From G963665405 sp963665405 (GTDB taxonomy: Bacteria; Chloroflexota; Dehalococcoidia; Lucifugimonadales; G963665405): a stretch of DNA of 64,000 nucleotides. Below, one piece after another: positions 53,355 through 61,466 of the stretch. The translations under genes and the position numbers were made by a program. The notes below the pieces were generated by a model. The model had not been told where the DNA came from. It did not search any database and worked only from the letters and a program-made list of their open reading frames with translations. The stretch lies in contig OY762261.2 of the NCBI GenBank assembly GCA_963665405.2, positions 1,116,001-1,180,000 on the forward strand. Reading direction: 5' to 3'. The number at the start of each line of letters is the position of its first letter. Position 1 is the stretch's first letter.

Positions 53355-54053
53355 ATGTCGGGCGGGAACGGACGCCAGTTCGTCAAATACAACTTCTACA
53401 AAGTGGACCCCGAGTGGCGGCGGCTGCCGGACGAGCGGCGGGCGGACAGCCGCGGTGAGTTTGCCGCTCTGGTCAACGAGTTCGCTCAGACAATGATGAT
53501 CCGCAGCTATAGCCTCGTCGGTCTTCGCGGCGACGCCGATTTTCTCCTCTGGCAGGTAGCGGACGACTTGGAGGACCTCCAGCAGATGTCGACCCGCCTG
53601 TGGGCCAGCACGCTTGGCAGGCACCTCTCACAGCCCTACTCGTACCTGGGCATGACGCGGAAGTCCCAGTACGTCGACGGGCACAAGCATCCGGACCAGG
53701 AGGGCGACCGGACGAAGGTCGTTCCGGGCGACGCCAAGTACTTTTTCGTATACCCGTTTCTCAAGACCCGCGAGTGGTACCTTCTGCCGGCCGAGCAGCG
53801 GCAGCAGATGATGAACGAGCACTTCCGCATCGGGCACAGGTATCCCTCGGTGAAGATCAACACCAGCTACTCGTTCGGCCTGGACGACCAGGAGTTCATG
53901 GTGGCGTTCGAGACCGACAGCCCGGGCGACTTCCTCGATCTGGTGATGGAGCTGAGGACGATCGAGGGCAGCAAGTATACCCTTCGCGACACCCCGATAT
54001 TCTCCTGCATTCGCCGGCCGATCGACGAGACCCTCGAATCACTCGGTGGGTGA
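53355..54053 (+). CDS. Chlorite dismutase/HemQ-family protein
   Basis: 232 residues. Contains FVKYNFYKVDPEWRRLP at the start, SYSLVGLRGDADFLLWQVAD, the LSQPYSYLGMTRKSQYV loop and HFRIGHRYPSVKINTSYSFGLDDQEFMVAFE with the proximal heme His (GHRYP). In Gram-positive bacteria and Chloroflexi such proteins are usually HemQ, coproheme decarboxylase of heme synthesis. The chlorite dismutase catalytic Arg is not evident, which favours HemQ. No other heme genes are adjacent. Confidence 0.85.
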   Translation: MSGGNGRQFVKYNFYKVDPEWRRLPDERRADSRGEFAALVNEFAQTMMIRSYSLVGLRGDADFLLWQVADDLEDLQQMSTRLWASTLGRHLSQPYSYLGMTRKSQYVDGHKHPDQEGDRTKVVPGDAKYFFVYPFLKTREWYLLPAEQRQQMMNEHFRIGHRYPSVKINTSYSFGLDDQEFMVAFETDSPGDFLDLVMELRTIEGSKYTLRDTPIFSCIRRPIDETLESLGG

Positions 54054-54219
54054 TACGAGGGTCCGAAGCAACAATAGCCGAGAAACAGGAGTGCAGATCC
54101 CGACAAGTCGGGATTGTGGGAAGCCTGAGGGGGGCCCTCGGGCTTGAGTTCTCCCCTCACCTACGAGGGGAGTTGGGCCGCCAGGACGGGCTTTTCAGCG
54201 CGATGTCATGGGAGGCAAG

Positions 54220-55863
54220 ATGAAGGGCGATACCATTGTCAGCAAGATCCTCAAGGCTCAGGGGGTCGATTGGATCGGATGTTTCCCGGCGCAGAGCCTT
54301 ATCGACGCCGCGGCCAAGGAGGGCATCAGGCCGATAATCTGCCGTCAGGAGAGGACCGGCGTCAACATGGCCGACGGGTACAGCCGGATCAAGAACGGCC
54401 GGACGATCGGCGTGTTCACCATGCAGCACGGGCCCGGAGCCGAGAACGCGTTCGGTGGGGTAGCCCAGGCATTCGCAGACTCCGTCCCGGTGCTGCTGCT
54501 GCCCGGGGGGTCGCCGCGGTCCCGCACCGGCGTTCCACCCGGATTCGACTCCATTCGGCACTACGGCGGCGTGACCAAGTGGATGGGCTACGCCAACACC
54601 CCCGGCCGCATCCCCGACCTTATGAGATGGGCGTTCAGCCAGCTGAGCTGCGGCCGCCTCGGCCCGGCCCTGTTGGAGGTACCCGATGATGTGGCGACGG
54701 AGGAGATTCCCGACGACGCCTTCCAGTACGTGCCGGTCGAGGCGCATCGCTCGGGGGCCGACCCGGACGACGTAAGGGACCTCGTGGCCGCTCTGCTAAA
54801 GGCGTCCCGCCCCGTCATCAACGCCGGTCAGGGCGTCATGTATGCCGAGGCCTGCAACGAGCTGCTGGAGCTCGCCGAGCTTACGAACGTCCCGGTGCTG
54901 ACCACGCTGGCGGGCAAGAGCGCGTTTCCCGAGAACCACAGGCTGTCCCTGGGCACCGGAGCCCACACCGGGACCCTGATGGTCGACCACTTCCTGAAGA
55001 AGACAGACTTCGTTCTCGGGGTTGGGACGAGCTTCACCAAGACGCTGTTCAACGCTCCGATGCCCGAAGGGGTTCCCCTGGCCCACTCGACGAACTGCGC
55101 CGAGGACCTGAACAAGGACTACAGCATCAGCTACGGCGCGGTCGGCGACGCCAGGATCGTCCTCGGGCAGATGATCGAAGAGGTCAAGAGACAGATCGGC
55201 GCGCAGGGGAGGGGCGACGTCAACGGAGTCGCCTCGGAGATCGAGGCGGTCCGAGACGAGTGGATGGCCGAGTGGGGTCCCCGGTTCACGTCGGACGAGG
55301 TCCCCATAAGTCCTTACCGGGTCTTCGACGAGCTGCGCAAGTCGGTGGACGTTGCGAACACCATCGTTACCCACGACTCCGGCTATCCGCGGGACCAGCT
55401 CGTCCCCTTCTGGAAGCCGGTCACGCCCCGGGGATACATAGGCTGGGGGAAGTCGACGCAGCTAGGGTACGGGATGGGTCTGGCCCTCGGTGCCAAATTG
55501 GCCGCGCCCGACAAGACGGTCGTCAACTTCATGGGCGACGCAGCGTTCGGGATGGCCGGGATGGATATCGAGACCGCGGCGAGGGCCAACATCGGCACGC
55601 TCACGATCATACTGAACAACGGCGTGATGACCGGCTACAAGGCCAAGCACATGCCATATGCCTCGGAGAAGCACCGGAGCCACGAGCTCACGGGTCAGTA
55701 TGCGAAGGTCGCCGAAGGACTGGGGGCCTACGCCGAGCGGGTCGACACGCCTGACCAGATAGGCCCTGCGATCCAGCGGGCGCTCTCGTCCACCCGGAAG
55801 GGTCAGCCTGCGGTCGTCGAGGTCATGACCAAGGAAGAGATGGACGTCCCCGCCTACTGGTAG
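54220..55863 (+). CDS. ThDP-dependent enzyme of the acetolactate synthase / oxalyl-CoA decarboxylase group
   Basis: About 547 residues. Catalytic Glu in CRQERTGVNMADGYSR; N-terminal HGPGAENAFGGVAQAFADSVPVL; C-terminal ThDP motif GDAAFGMAGMDIETAARANI..LNN. It lacks features proving acetolactate synthase. The two class III CoA-transferases that follow on the opposite strand point to an oxalyl-CoA decarboxylase or 2-hydroxyacyl-CoA lyase-type role, but this is inference. ATG 54220 is preferred (GGGAGG at 54210-54215). ATG 54208 is also in frame. Confidence 0.82.
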   Translation: MKGDTIVSKILKAQGVDWIGCFPAQSLIDAAAKEGIRPIICRQERTGVNMADGYSRIKNGRTIGVFTMQHGPGAENAFGGVAQAFADSVPVLLLPGGSPRSRTGVPPGFDSIRHYGGVTKWMGYANTPGRIPDLMRWAFSQLSCGRLGPALLEVPDDVATEEIPDDAFQYVPVEAHRSGADPDDVRDLVAALLKASRPVINAGQGVMYAEACNELLELAELTNVPVLTTLAGKSAFPENHRLSLGTGAHTGTLMVDHFLKKTDFVLGVGTSFTKTLFNAPMPEGVPLAHSTNCAEDLNKDYSISYGAVGDARIVLGQMIEEVKRQIGAQGRGDVNGVASEIEAVRDEWMAEWGPRFTSDEVPISPYRVFDELRKSVDVANTIVTHDSGYPRDQLVPFWKPVTPRGYIGWGKSTQLGYGMGLALGAKLAAPDKTVVNFMGDAAFGMAGMDIETAARANIGTLTIILNNGVMTGYKAKHMPYASEKHRSHELTGQYAKVAEGLGAYAERVDTPDQIGPAIQRALSSTRKGQPAVVEVMTKEEMDVPAYW

Positions 55864-55878
55864 CCAGGTGTTCCGCGT

Positions 55879-57039
55879 CTAGCTGACGATGCCCCTTTCG
55901 CGCAGCGAAGCGATCTCGTCCGTCGAGTAGCCTGCCTCGGATAGGACCTCGTCCGTGTGCTGGCCGTGTGCTGGTGCAGGTCCGTGTATCTTGCCCGGAG
56001 TCCCCGAAAACTCGAACGGCAGCCCCATCTGCTTGATCGGTCCGAGGTCGGGAGACTCGGCGTCGACCGTGAAGCCGCGCTCGATCGCGTAAGCATTCTG
56101 GTGAAGATCCGTCATGCGGTTGGAGACCGCGCACCTCACGCCGGCTCCCTGAAGCCTCGATATCCAGGCCGCCCGGGTGTCCGCCGCGAACGCAGCCTCG
56201 AAGGCCGCGGCGATCTCCGAGTCGTGCTCCATCCTCTGCTCCTCGTGCGCGTACCTCTGGGCGAGATCGGGACGGCTCACCACCTCGCACACCGAGGCGA
56301 ACGACTCGTCGTCGCGGCAGGAGAGAAAAAACCAATCGTCGGAGCCTTCGTAGAGCCGGTAGCAGGCGGTCTCCCCCTTGTCGCCGCTGCGGGGGACGGG
56401 CTTCGAGTCTGGGTATGAGAAAAGCTCGACGGCCTGGACCGCTACCGCTCCCCTCAGCAGCGATGCCTCGACACGCTGCCCGATGCCGGTTCTCGCTCGG
56501 TGGAGCAGCGCCGCCGCGACTCCGAACGCCGACAGCATCGCACCGGCATAGTCCGAGATTGCCACCCTGAGGAAGACGGGCGGGCTGCCCTTTCCGCCCT
56601 GCGTCGTCATCGCCCCGCTCTGTGCCTGGAGCAGGGGGTCGAAGCCCGGTTGGCTGCTGTACGGGCCCGTGAGCCCGTAACCGGTGACCGAGCAGTATAT
56701 GATGCGGGGGTTGACCGCCCTCAGGGTATCGTAGTCGGCGCCGAGCTTCTCGGCCGCACCCTTTCGATAGTTCTCGACCACCACGTCCGCGTCTGCGACC
56801 ATGCGGTGCAGGATGCTCCGGCCCTCCGGAGATGCCAGGTTCAGGATCATCGCCCGCTTGCCCCTGTTCCAGGCCTGGAACGACCCCCCGAGCACCCGAA
56901 ACGCGTCCCCGGCCGGCGATTCGACCTTGACGACGTCGGCGCCCATGTCGGCCAGCAGGGTCGAGCAGTAGGCCCCGGCGATGTACGCCGCCAGGTCGAT
57001 CACCCTGACCCCCTGAAGAGGGCTTCGCCGCTCGGTCAT
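55879..57039 (-). CDS. Class III (CaiB/BaiF) CoA-transferase 1
   Basis: 386 residues. Family III CoA-transferase that moves CoA between carboxylates such as oxalate, formate, carnitine or succinate. LQGVRVIDLAAYIAGAYCST, LADMGADVVKVESPAGD, GYGLTGPYSSQPGFDPLLQA with the candidate catalytic Asp, and a VEASLLRGAVAVQ segment. Start ATG 57039 overlaps the second transferase gene by 4 bases; they form a probable heteromeric or paired set, and converge with the ThDP enzyme gene (15-base gap). Confidence 0.88.
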   Translation of the reverse strand: MTERRSPLQGVRVIDLAAYIAGAYCSTLLADMGADVVKVESPAGDAFRVLGGSFQAWNRGKRAMILNLASPEGRSILHRMVADADVVVENYRKGAAEKLGADYDTLRAVNPRIIYCSVTGYGLTGPYSSQPGFDPLLQAQSGAMTTQGGKGSPPVFLRVAISDYAGAMLSAFGVAAALLHRARTGIGQRVEASLLRGAVAVQAVELFSYPDSKPVPRSGDKGETACYRLYEGSDDWFFLSCRDDESFASVCEVVSRPDLAQRYAHEEQRMEHDSEIAAAFEAAFAADTRAAWISRLQGAGVRCAVSNRMTDLHQNAYAIERGFTVDAESPDLGPIKQMGLPFEFSGTPGKIHGPAPAHGQHTDEVLSEAGYSTDEIASLRERGIVS

Positions 57040-58226
57040 GCGGCCCCCTGGCCGTTCGTCAGCCTCACCACCCCAAGGCCGGACAACCGGTCGACCTCCT
57101 CCGGTCCGTATCCGAGCTCGTAAAGAACCTCTCTAGTGTGGCGGCCCGCCGGGGGCGCCGGTCCACCCACCGATCCAGGCGACTCGTGCAGGATCACGGA
57201 CATCCCCATCTGTCGGGTGGGCCCCAGGGCCGGATCGTCCACCTCCGTAAGCGCCTGGGTGTGCGCCACCTGGGGATGCTCGTAGAACTGCTCGCGGGAC
57301 ATGACCGGTGCGGTAGGTACGTCGTGCTCCGCCAGGAACTCGAGCCAATGGGCCCTGGGCCTCTCCCGCAGTATGCCGCCGATGATCGACACCAGGTCGT
57401 CGCGGTGCTCCACGGGAACGTTCCAGGGAGCGTTCTCGAATCTCGGGTCCTCCACCAGGTGCTCGATGCCGAGAGCGATACAGAGCTTGTTCCAGAAGAC
57501 GTCGTTGCCGCAGGCCAGGAACAGCCAGCCGTCCTGACACTCGTAGAGCTGGTACGCGGGGTTTATGCCCCGCTGGGACGTGATGCTCTTGGACCACAGC
57601 CAGACGTTGGGGCCGGCGACCGTTTGACCGGCCTGCATCGCGAGGCCGCCGGCGTACAGAGGCGTGTCGACCCTCTGGCCGAGTCCGGTTGCCTCCCGGG
57701 CGTAGAGCGCCGAGCAGGTCGCCATCGCCGCGAGAAACGCCGCCCCGTAGCTCGCTACCCGGAGGCGCAGATAGATCGGCGGCTGGCCGGAGCCGCCCTG
57801 ATCCCCGTATATCCCGACAAGGGCGGTGGCGACTCCGTCGTCTCCGGGGAGATCGGCCAACGGACCCGAGTCGCCGAACGCGGACATCGAGCAGTAGACG
57901 AGCCGCGGATTCCTTTCGGAGACCTTACCGAAGTCAAAACCAAGCCGCCGAGCCTCGCGGGGAAGCATGGTCGTCACCATGACGTCCGAGCGTGACACCA
58001 GCCTTTCGACGATCTCCTTCCCCTCGGCGGAGGCGACGTCGATGGAAGCGCTCCGGCGGCCCCGGCACAGGAACTGAAATGCGGGCTCCGAACGGAGTGG
58101 GTCGCCGGCCGGCGGCTCGACCCTGATGACCTCGGCGCCCATGTCGCCGAGGAGCATGCAGGCGTAGGCGCCCGCTATGTCTTGCGAGAGGTCGAGGATG
58201 CTGATGCCTTCCAGCGCTCCGCTGAT
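57036..58226 (-). CDS. Class III (CaiB/BaiF) CoA-transferase 2
   Basis: About 396 residues. ISILDLSQDIAGAYACMLLG, MGAEVIRVEPPAGDPLR and the large-domain CSMSAFGDSGPLADLPGDDG align with the first transferase, with about a third of residues shared by eye. The start is uncertain: homology begins at SGALEGISILDL, where no ATG, GTG or TTG is available. ATC 58226 follows GGGGGA and is the best guess, so a rare start or a sequence error must be considered. The long frame to 58397 runs into the tRNA promoter. Overlaps transferase 1 by 4 bases. Confidence 0.8.
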   Translation of the reverse strand: MSGALEGISILDLSQDIAGAYACMLLGDMGAEVIRVEPPAGDPLRSEPAFQFLCRGRRSASIDVASAEGKEIVERLVSRSDVMVTTMLPREARRLGFDFGKVSERNPRLVYCSMSAFGDSGPLADLPGDDGVATALVGIYGDQGGSGQPPIYLRLRVASYGAAFLAAMATCSALYAREATGLGQRVDTPLYAGGLAMQAGQTVAGPNVWLWSKSITSQRGINPAYQLYECQDGWLFLACGNDVFWNKLCIALGIEHLVEDPRFENAPWNVPVEHRDDLVSIIGGILRERPRAHWLEFLAEHDVPTAPVMSREQFYEHPQVAHTQALTEVDDPALGPTRQMGMSVILHESPGSVGGPAPPAGRHTREVLYELGYGPEEVDRLSGLGVVRLTNGQGAA

Positions 58227-58345
58227 GAGGTCCCCCGGTCCTGGCGCTACGGTGCGCCGGCAAAGCGATCGGCCGACCCAGTATAGACCAGGGACGGTGC
58301 TCGGCGGCAGGCCCCGTATTCGTGCGGCCGCGGGACCGCGCGTCC

Positions 58346-58375
58346 TTGCGCGGTCGGACGCCTTTTTGCTATATT
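58346..58375 (+). promoter_or_regulatory. tRNA-Ala promoter
   Basis: TTGCGC (58346-58351), an 18-base spacer and TGC-TATATT (extended -10, TATATT 58370-58375). A hairpin GGTGGC..GCCACC at 58383-58398 lies in the precursor 5' leader. Confidence 0.6.
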
Positions 58376-58410
58376 CGGCTATGGTGGCGCCCGCCACCGT
58401 GGACCCTCGT

Positions 58411-58483
58411 GGGGCTGTAGCTCATCAGGGAGAGCGCTTCAATGGCATTGAAGAGGTACGGGGTTCGAGTCCCCGCAGCTCCA
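58411..58483 (+). tRNA. tRNA-Ala, anticodon GGC
   Basis: Full cloverleaf: acceptor GGGGCTG pairs with CAGCTCC, giving the G3-U70 wobble that marks tRNA-Ala. D arm GCTC..GAGC, anticodon arm CTTCA-ATGGCAT-TGAAG (GGC), variable AGGTA, T arm CGGGG-TTCGAGT-CCCCG and discriminator A at 58483. CCA is not encoded. It is the first unit of a tandem series of truncated copies. Confidence 0.95.
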
Positions 58484-58692
58484 CACCTGGCAAACACCGA
58501 GAGCGTCCCGATGGAGTCGGGAAGGTACGGGGTTCGAGTCCCCGCAGCTCCACACCTGGCAAACACCGAGAGCGTCCCGATGGAGTCGGGAAGGTACGGG
58601 GTTCGAGTCCCCGCAGCTCCACACCTGGCAAACACCGAGAGCGTCCCGATCGAGTCGGGAAGGTACGGGGTTCGAGTCCCCGCAGCTCCACA
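58484..58692 (+). repeat. Tandem array of three 69-bp 5'-truncated tRNA units
   Basis: Units start at 58486, 58555 and 58624. Each has CCTGGCAAACACCGAGAGCG, then an anticodon-like hairpin, then AGGTA, the T arm and the acceptor 3' strand CAGCTCCACA, identical to the tRNA-Ala. The hairpins are TCCCG-ATGGAGT-CGGGA (units 1 and 2, loop anticodon GGA) and TCCCG-ATCGAGT-CGGGA (unit 3, CGA). The acceptor 5' strand and the 5' half of the D arm are missing, so no unit can fold as a complete tRNA. Confidence 0.9.
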
Positions 58693-58711
58693 CCTGTAGC
58701 TCCAGCACGTT

Positions 58712-58946
58712 ATGCCCTTTGTCTACGTCCTGAGAAGTCCCAAAAGCGGGCGGTACTATATCGGCTGCGCCGACGATGTCGGACGGCGTCTCGGACAGCA
58801 TAACGCTGGGATGTCGAAGACGACCCGGAATTCCAGACCGTGGCGCCTCGTCCACACTGAAGCCTTCGATACCCAGGAGGCGGGAAGCGCAGATTAAGTC
58901 CTGGAAGAACACGAGCTATATGGAAAGAGTCTTGGGACTGGGCTGA
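58712..58946 (+). pseudogene. GIY-YIG endonuclease (UPF0213/YhbQ-like) with frameshift
   Basis: MPFVYVLRSPKSGRYYIGCA (the GIY-YIG core as the usual VYxL..YYIG pair), then DDVGRRLGQHNAG and WRLVHTEAF follow the small single-domain family. The frame ends early after TQEAGSAD. Reading one base over from 58881 gives REAQIKSWKN, then MERVLGLG, the normal C-terminus with its catalytic-region helix, to a stop at 58944-58946. One extra base, or loss of two, near 58880 explains this. It sits inside the tRNA-fragment array, between unit 3 and unit 4. Confidence 0.75.
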
Positions 58947-58948
58947 AG

Positions 58949-59134
58949 CAGAGCGTCCCGATGGAATCGGGAAGGTACGGGGTTCGAGTCCCCGCAGCTC
59001 CACACCCGCAGCATCGAGCTCCTCAATGCCGTTCAAGAGGTAGAGGGTTCGACTCCGGGTAGCTCCACATCGGCCGACGCCGAGAGCGCCAACGCCAATG
59101 AAGACGTCGGGAGTTCGAGTCCGCCACGGGGCCG
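58949..59134 (+). repeat. Further truncated tRNA copies (unit 4 intact, units 5-6 decayed)
   Basis: Unit 4 (58949-59006): GAGCG-TCCCG-ATGGAAT-CGGGA (GGA), AGGTA, intact T arm and acceptor strand. Unit 5 (about 59010-59069): CTCAATGCCGTTCAAG resembles the parental tRNA-Ala anticodon arm, then GGTAGAGGGTTCGACTCC and GGGTAGCTCCACA. Unit 6 (about 59078-59134): GAGAGCG, a degraded arm and GGGAGTTCGAGTCC. No gene is seen in the rest of the gap to 59273. Confidence 0.7.
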
Positions 59135-59273
59135 TCCACGCGAGCCTCGCCCAGCCTCTTGAGCTCTTCCTCCACCTTCCGGTCCTATCCCGCACCCTCT
59201 TCGGAACACCACGAGTTGCGTGACTCCGATGCCTGAAAGATAATGGGTCCTCGTTTGTGAGCAAGGAGGCCCT

Positions 59274-61415
59274 ATGAGAGATCACAATCCGATGCGACAG
59301 CACCCGACCGATGCGCCACACGCAGGTAGACAGGCAAGACGAGGAACCGAGAGCGAGCGGCGCATCATCACGGTGCTCTTCTGCGACGTGGCCAACTCCA
59401 CGGGCATGGCCGAAGGGTTGGACCCGGAAGAGTGGACCGAGGTTATGAACGAGGCGTTCGAGTACCTCACCGCCCCCATCACACGGTACGAGGGAACGGT
59501 GTCGCGGCTGATGGGCGACGCTGTGCTGGCGTTCTTCGGAGCGCCGGTGGCGCACGAGGACGACCCTCAGCGAGCAGTCTTGGCTGCCCTGGACATCGTG
59601 GATGGCATCAAGCCGTTCCGCGAGCAGATGAGCCGGGAGTACGGGCTGGACTTCAAAGTACGGGTCGGCATCAACACCGGCCCCGTGGTCGTTGGTGACG
59701 TCGGCTCCGCGGCAGCGACGGAGTATACAGCCATGGGCGACGCCGTCAACGTGGCCGCGCGCATGGAGCAGACAGCCGAGCCGGGCACCATCCGAATCTC
59801 CGAAGGCACCTACCGCATGGTGGCGCCGCTCTTCGACTGTGAGCCCCTGGGGGGCACGGAGGTGAAGGGCAAGAGCGCTCCCGTGTCGGCTTATCGCGTG
59901 CTGGGCGTAAAGGCCCAGCCTGGACGGCTGCGCGGTGTCGAGGGCGTGAGCGCCGAGCTCATCGGGCGTGACCCCGAGCTCGACAAGCTCAAGGGTGTGC
60001 TGGAGCAGCTCAGCGAGGGCCGGGGGCAGATCGTATGCCTGATCGGCGAGCCCGGAATAGGCAAGAGCCGGCTGATGGAGGAGCTCCACAGAGAATGGCT
60101 CCAGCGTGATGGCCAAGAGACATGGCAGTCAGCCCAAGGCATCTCGTATGACTCGGCCCGGCCATACAGTCTGTTTCAGAACCTGGCGCGACACCAGTTC
60201 GGCGTCGAGCTGGACGACCCCGTGGATGTCATTCACCGGAAGGTTGACTCTGGCCTGCGCGCCTCCGGCCTACCCGACGAGCATGTCGCGCTATGCAGCG
60301 TGGCCGTGGAGCGGATCATCGCCGCCAAGGTGCTGCACGACGCCCCGGACTTTGCGGCGGATGTCGTACAGCGGGACATCCTAGACCGAGTGTACGAGGG
60401 CTGGTACCAGGCTGCCACCGTCACGCCGGTCGTTTTGGCGATGGACGACCTCCACTGGGCCGACCGGGCTTCGGTGGAGCTGCTGATCCATCTCTTCCCG
60501 ATGGCGGAGGAGGTCCCCATCCTCTTCCTGTGCGCCTTTCGCCCCGAGCGACAGTCGGCGGCCTGGCAGCTGAAACAGAACGCGGAAACGGACTATCCGC
60601 ACCGCTACACAGAGGTCGTCCTGCAGCCCCTGCGCTGGGAGGACGCCGATGCCCTGGTGTCTGCCCTCCTCAACATCGCGGACCTGCCGGAAGAGCTGCG
60701 CAGGCTCATCCTCGGGAAGGCGGAGGGCAACCCGTACTTCGTCGAGGAGGTCGTCCGGAGCCTCATCGACCAGGGCATCGTCTACCGTACAGACGACGGG
60801 TTACGCTGGAAAGCCTCCACCAGCGTGGAAGACATCACTATCCCCAACAGCCTGCACGCCCTGCTCGCATCCCGGTTGGACCGGCTGGACCAGGACGTGC
60901 GGTCCACATTGCAGCTCGCTGCGGTCATCGGCAGATCCTTCCACCACCGGGTTCTTAATGCCATGTCCGACTCGGCCGTTGCCGTGGACAAGCATCTGTC
61001 GGCGCTGCAGCGGGTGGAGCTGGTGCGCGAGACGGCTCGAATCCCAGAGCTGGAGTACATCTTCAAGCATGAGCTGGCCCGGGACGCTGCCTACGGCACC
61101 ATCCTGCACCGGACGCGCCGAGAGCTTCACCGCCGTGTGGGGGAGGCCATTGAAGCCCTGTTTCCCGACAAACTTGAAGAGAACGCGCACCGCCTGGCAT
61201 ACCACTTCGCCCAGGTGGGGGATGATGAGCGGGCGCTGAAATACTACGCCATGGCCGCGGACTCCGCCTCGGGCGTCAACGCCAAAGCCGAGGCGATCAG
61301 CCACTACGGCCAGGCCATCGAGGCCGCCCAGCGTTTCGGTGCCACCAGCGATGAGCTATCCCGGCTCCAGGAGCGGCAGGCGCAGATCATGGAGCCGAGC
61401 GGCAAGGCAGGCTGA
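59274..61415 (+). CDS. Class III nucleotidyl cyclase fused to STAND/AAA-type ATPase
   Basis: 713 residues. Residues about 30-215 form a guanylate/adenylate cyclase domain: VLFCDVANSTGMAEGLD (metal Asp), RLMGDAVLAFFGAP (second Asp), VRVGINTGPVVVGDVGS and YTAMGDAVNVAARMEQ. An AAA_16-like ATPase follows: P-loop GEPGIGKSRL (about 258), Walker B VVLAMDDLHWAD (about 386). The C-terminal third is helical, perhaps TPR-like (AEAISHYGQAIEAAQRF). Such proteins are common in Chloroflexi and actinobacteria; cAMP or cGMP production is likely, the signal unknown. Ribosome site AAGGAGG. Confidence 0.9.
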   Translation: MRDHNPMRQHPTDAPHAGRQARRGTESERRIITVLFCDVANSTGMAEGLDPEEWTEVMNEAFEYLTAPITRYEGTVSRLMGDAVLAFFGAPVAHEDDPQRAVLAALDIVDGIKPFREQMSREYGLDFKVRVGINTGPVVVGDVGSAAATEYTAMGDAVNVAARMEQTAEPGTIRISEGTYRMVAPLFDCEPLGGTEVKGKSAPVSAYRVLGVKAQPGRLRGVEGVSAELIGRDPELDKLKGVLEQLSEGRGQIVCLIGEPGIGKSRLMEELHREWLQRDGQETWQSAQGISYDSARPYSLFQNLARHQFGVELDDPVDVIHRKVDSGLRASGLPDEHVALCSVAVERIIAAKVLHDAPDFAADVVQRDILDRVYEGWYQAATVTPVVLAMDDLHWADRASVELLIHLFPMAEEVPILFLCAFRPERQSAAWQLKQNAETDYPHRYTEVVLQPLRWEDADALVSALLNIADLPEELRRLILGKAEGNPYFVEEVVRSLIDQGIVYRTDDGLRWKASTSVEDITIPNSLHALLASRLDRLDQDVRSTLQLAAVIGRSFHHRVLNAMSDSAVAVDKHLSALQRVELVRETARIPELEYIFKHELARDAAYGTILHRTRRELHRRVGEAIEALFPDKLEENAHRLAYHFAQVGDDERALKYYAMAADSASGVNAKAEAISHYGQAIEAAQRFGATSDELSRLQERQAQIMEPSGKAG

Positions 61416-61466
61416 GCTAGCTTAGACGACGCAACGGAGCCGGAAGGCGCTGAGACGGTCGGGAGA

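Noticed and set aside
58484..58692. Regularly spaced repeats resembling a CRISPR array
   Set aside because: The supposed spacers are nearly identical to each other and the repeat is the 3' half of the upstream tRNA. No cas genes are in the window.
58369..58912. Minus-strand ORFs with repeated peptides (GLEPRTF, GTRTPYL, CGDSNPVP types) across the tRNA array
   Set aside because: They are antisense translations of the tRNA T arm and acceptor repeats in three frames. Such peptides are well-known spurious entries.
58710..60116. 468-codon minus-strand open frame
   Set aside because: It runs antisense to the tRNA array and the cyclase gene, which has strong domain support. High GC leaves long shadow frames.
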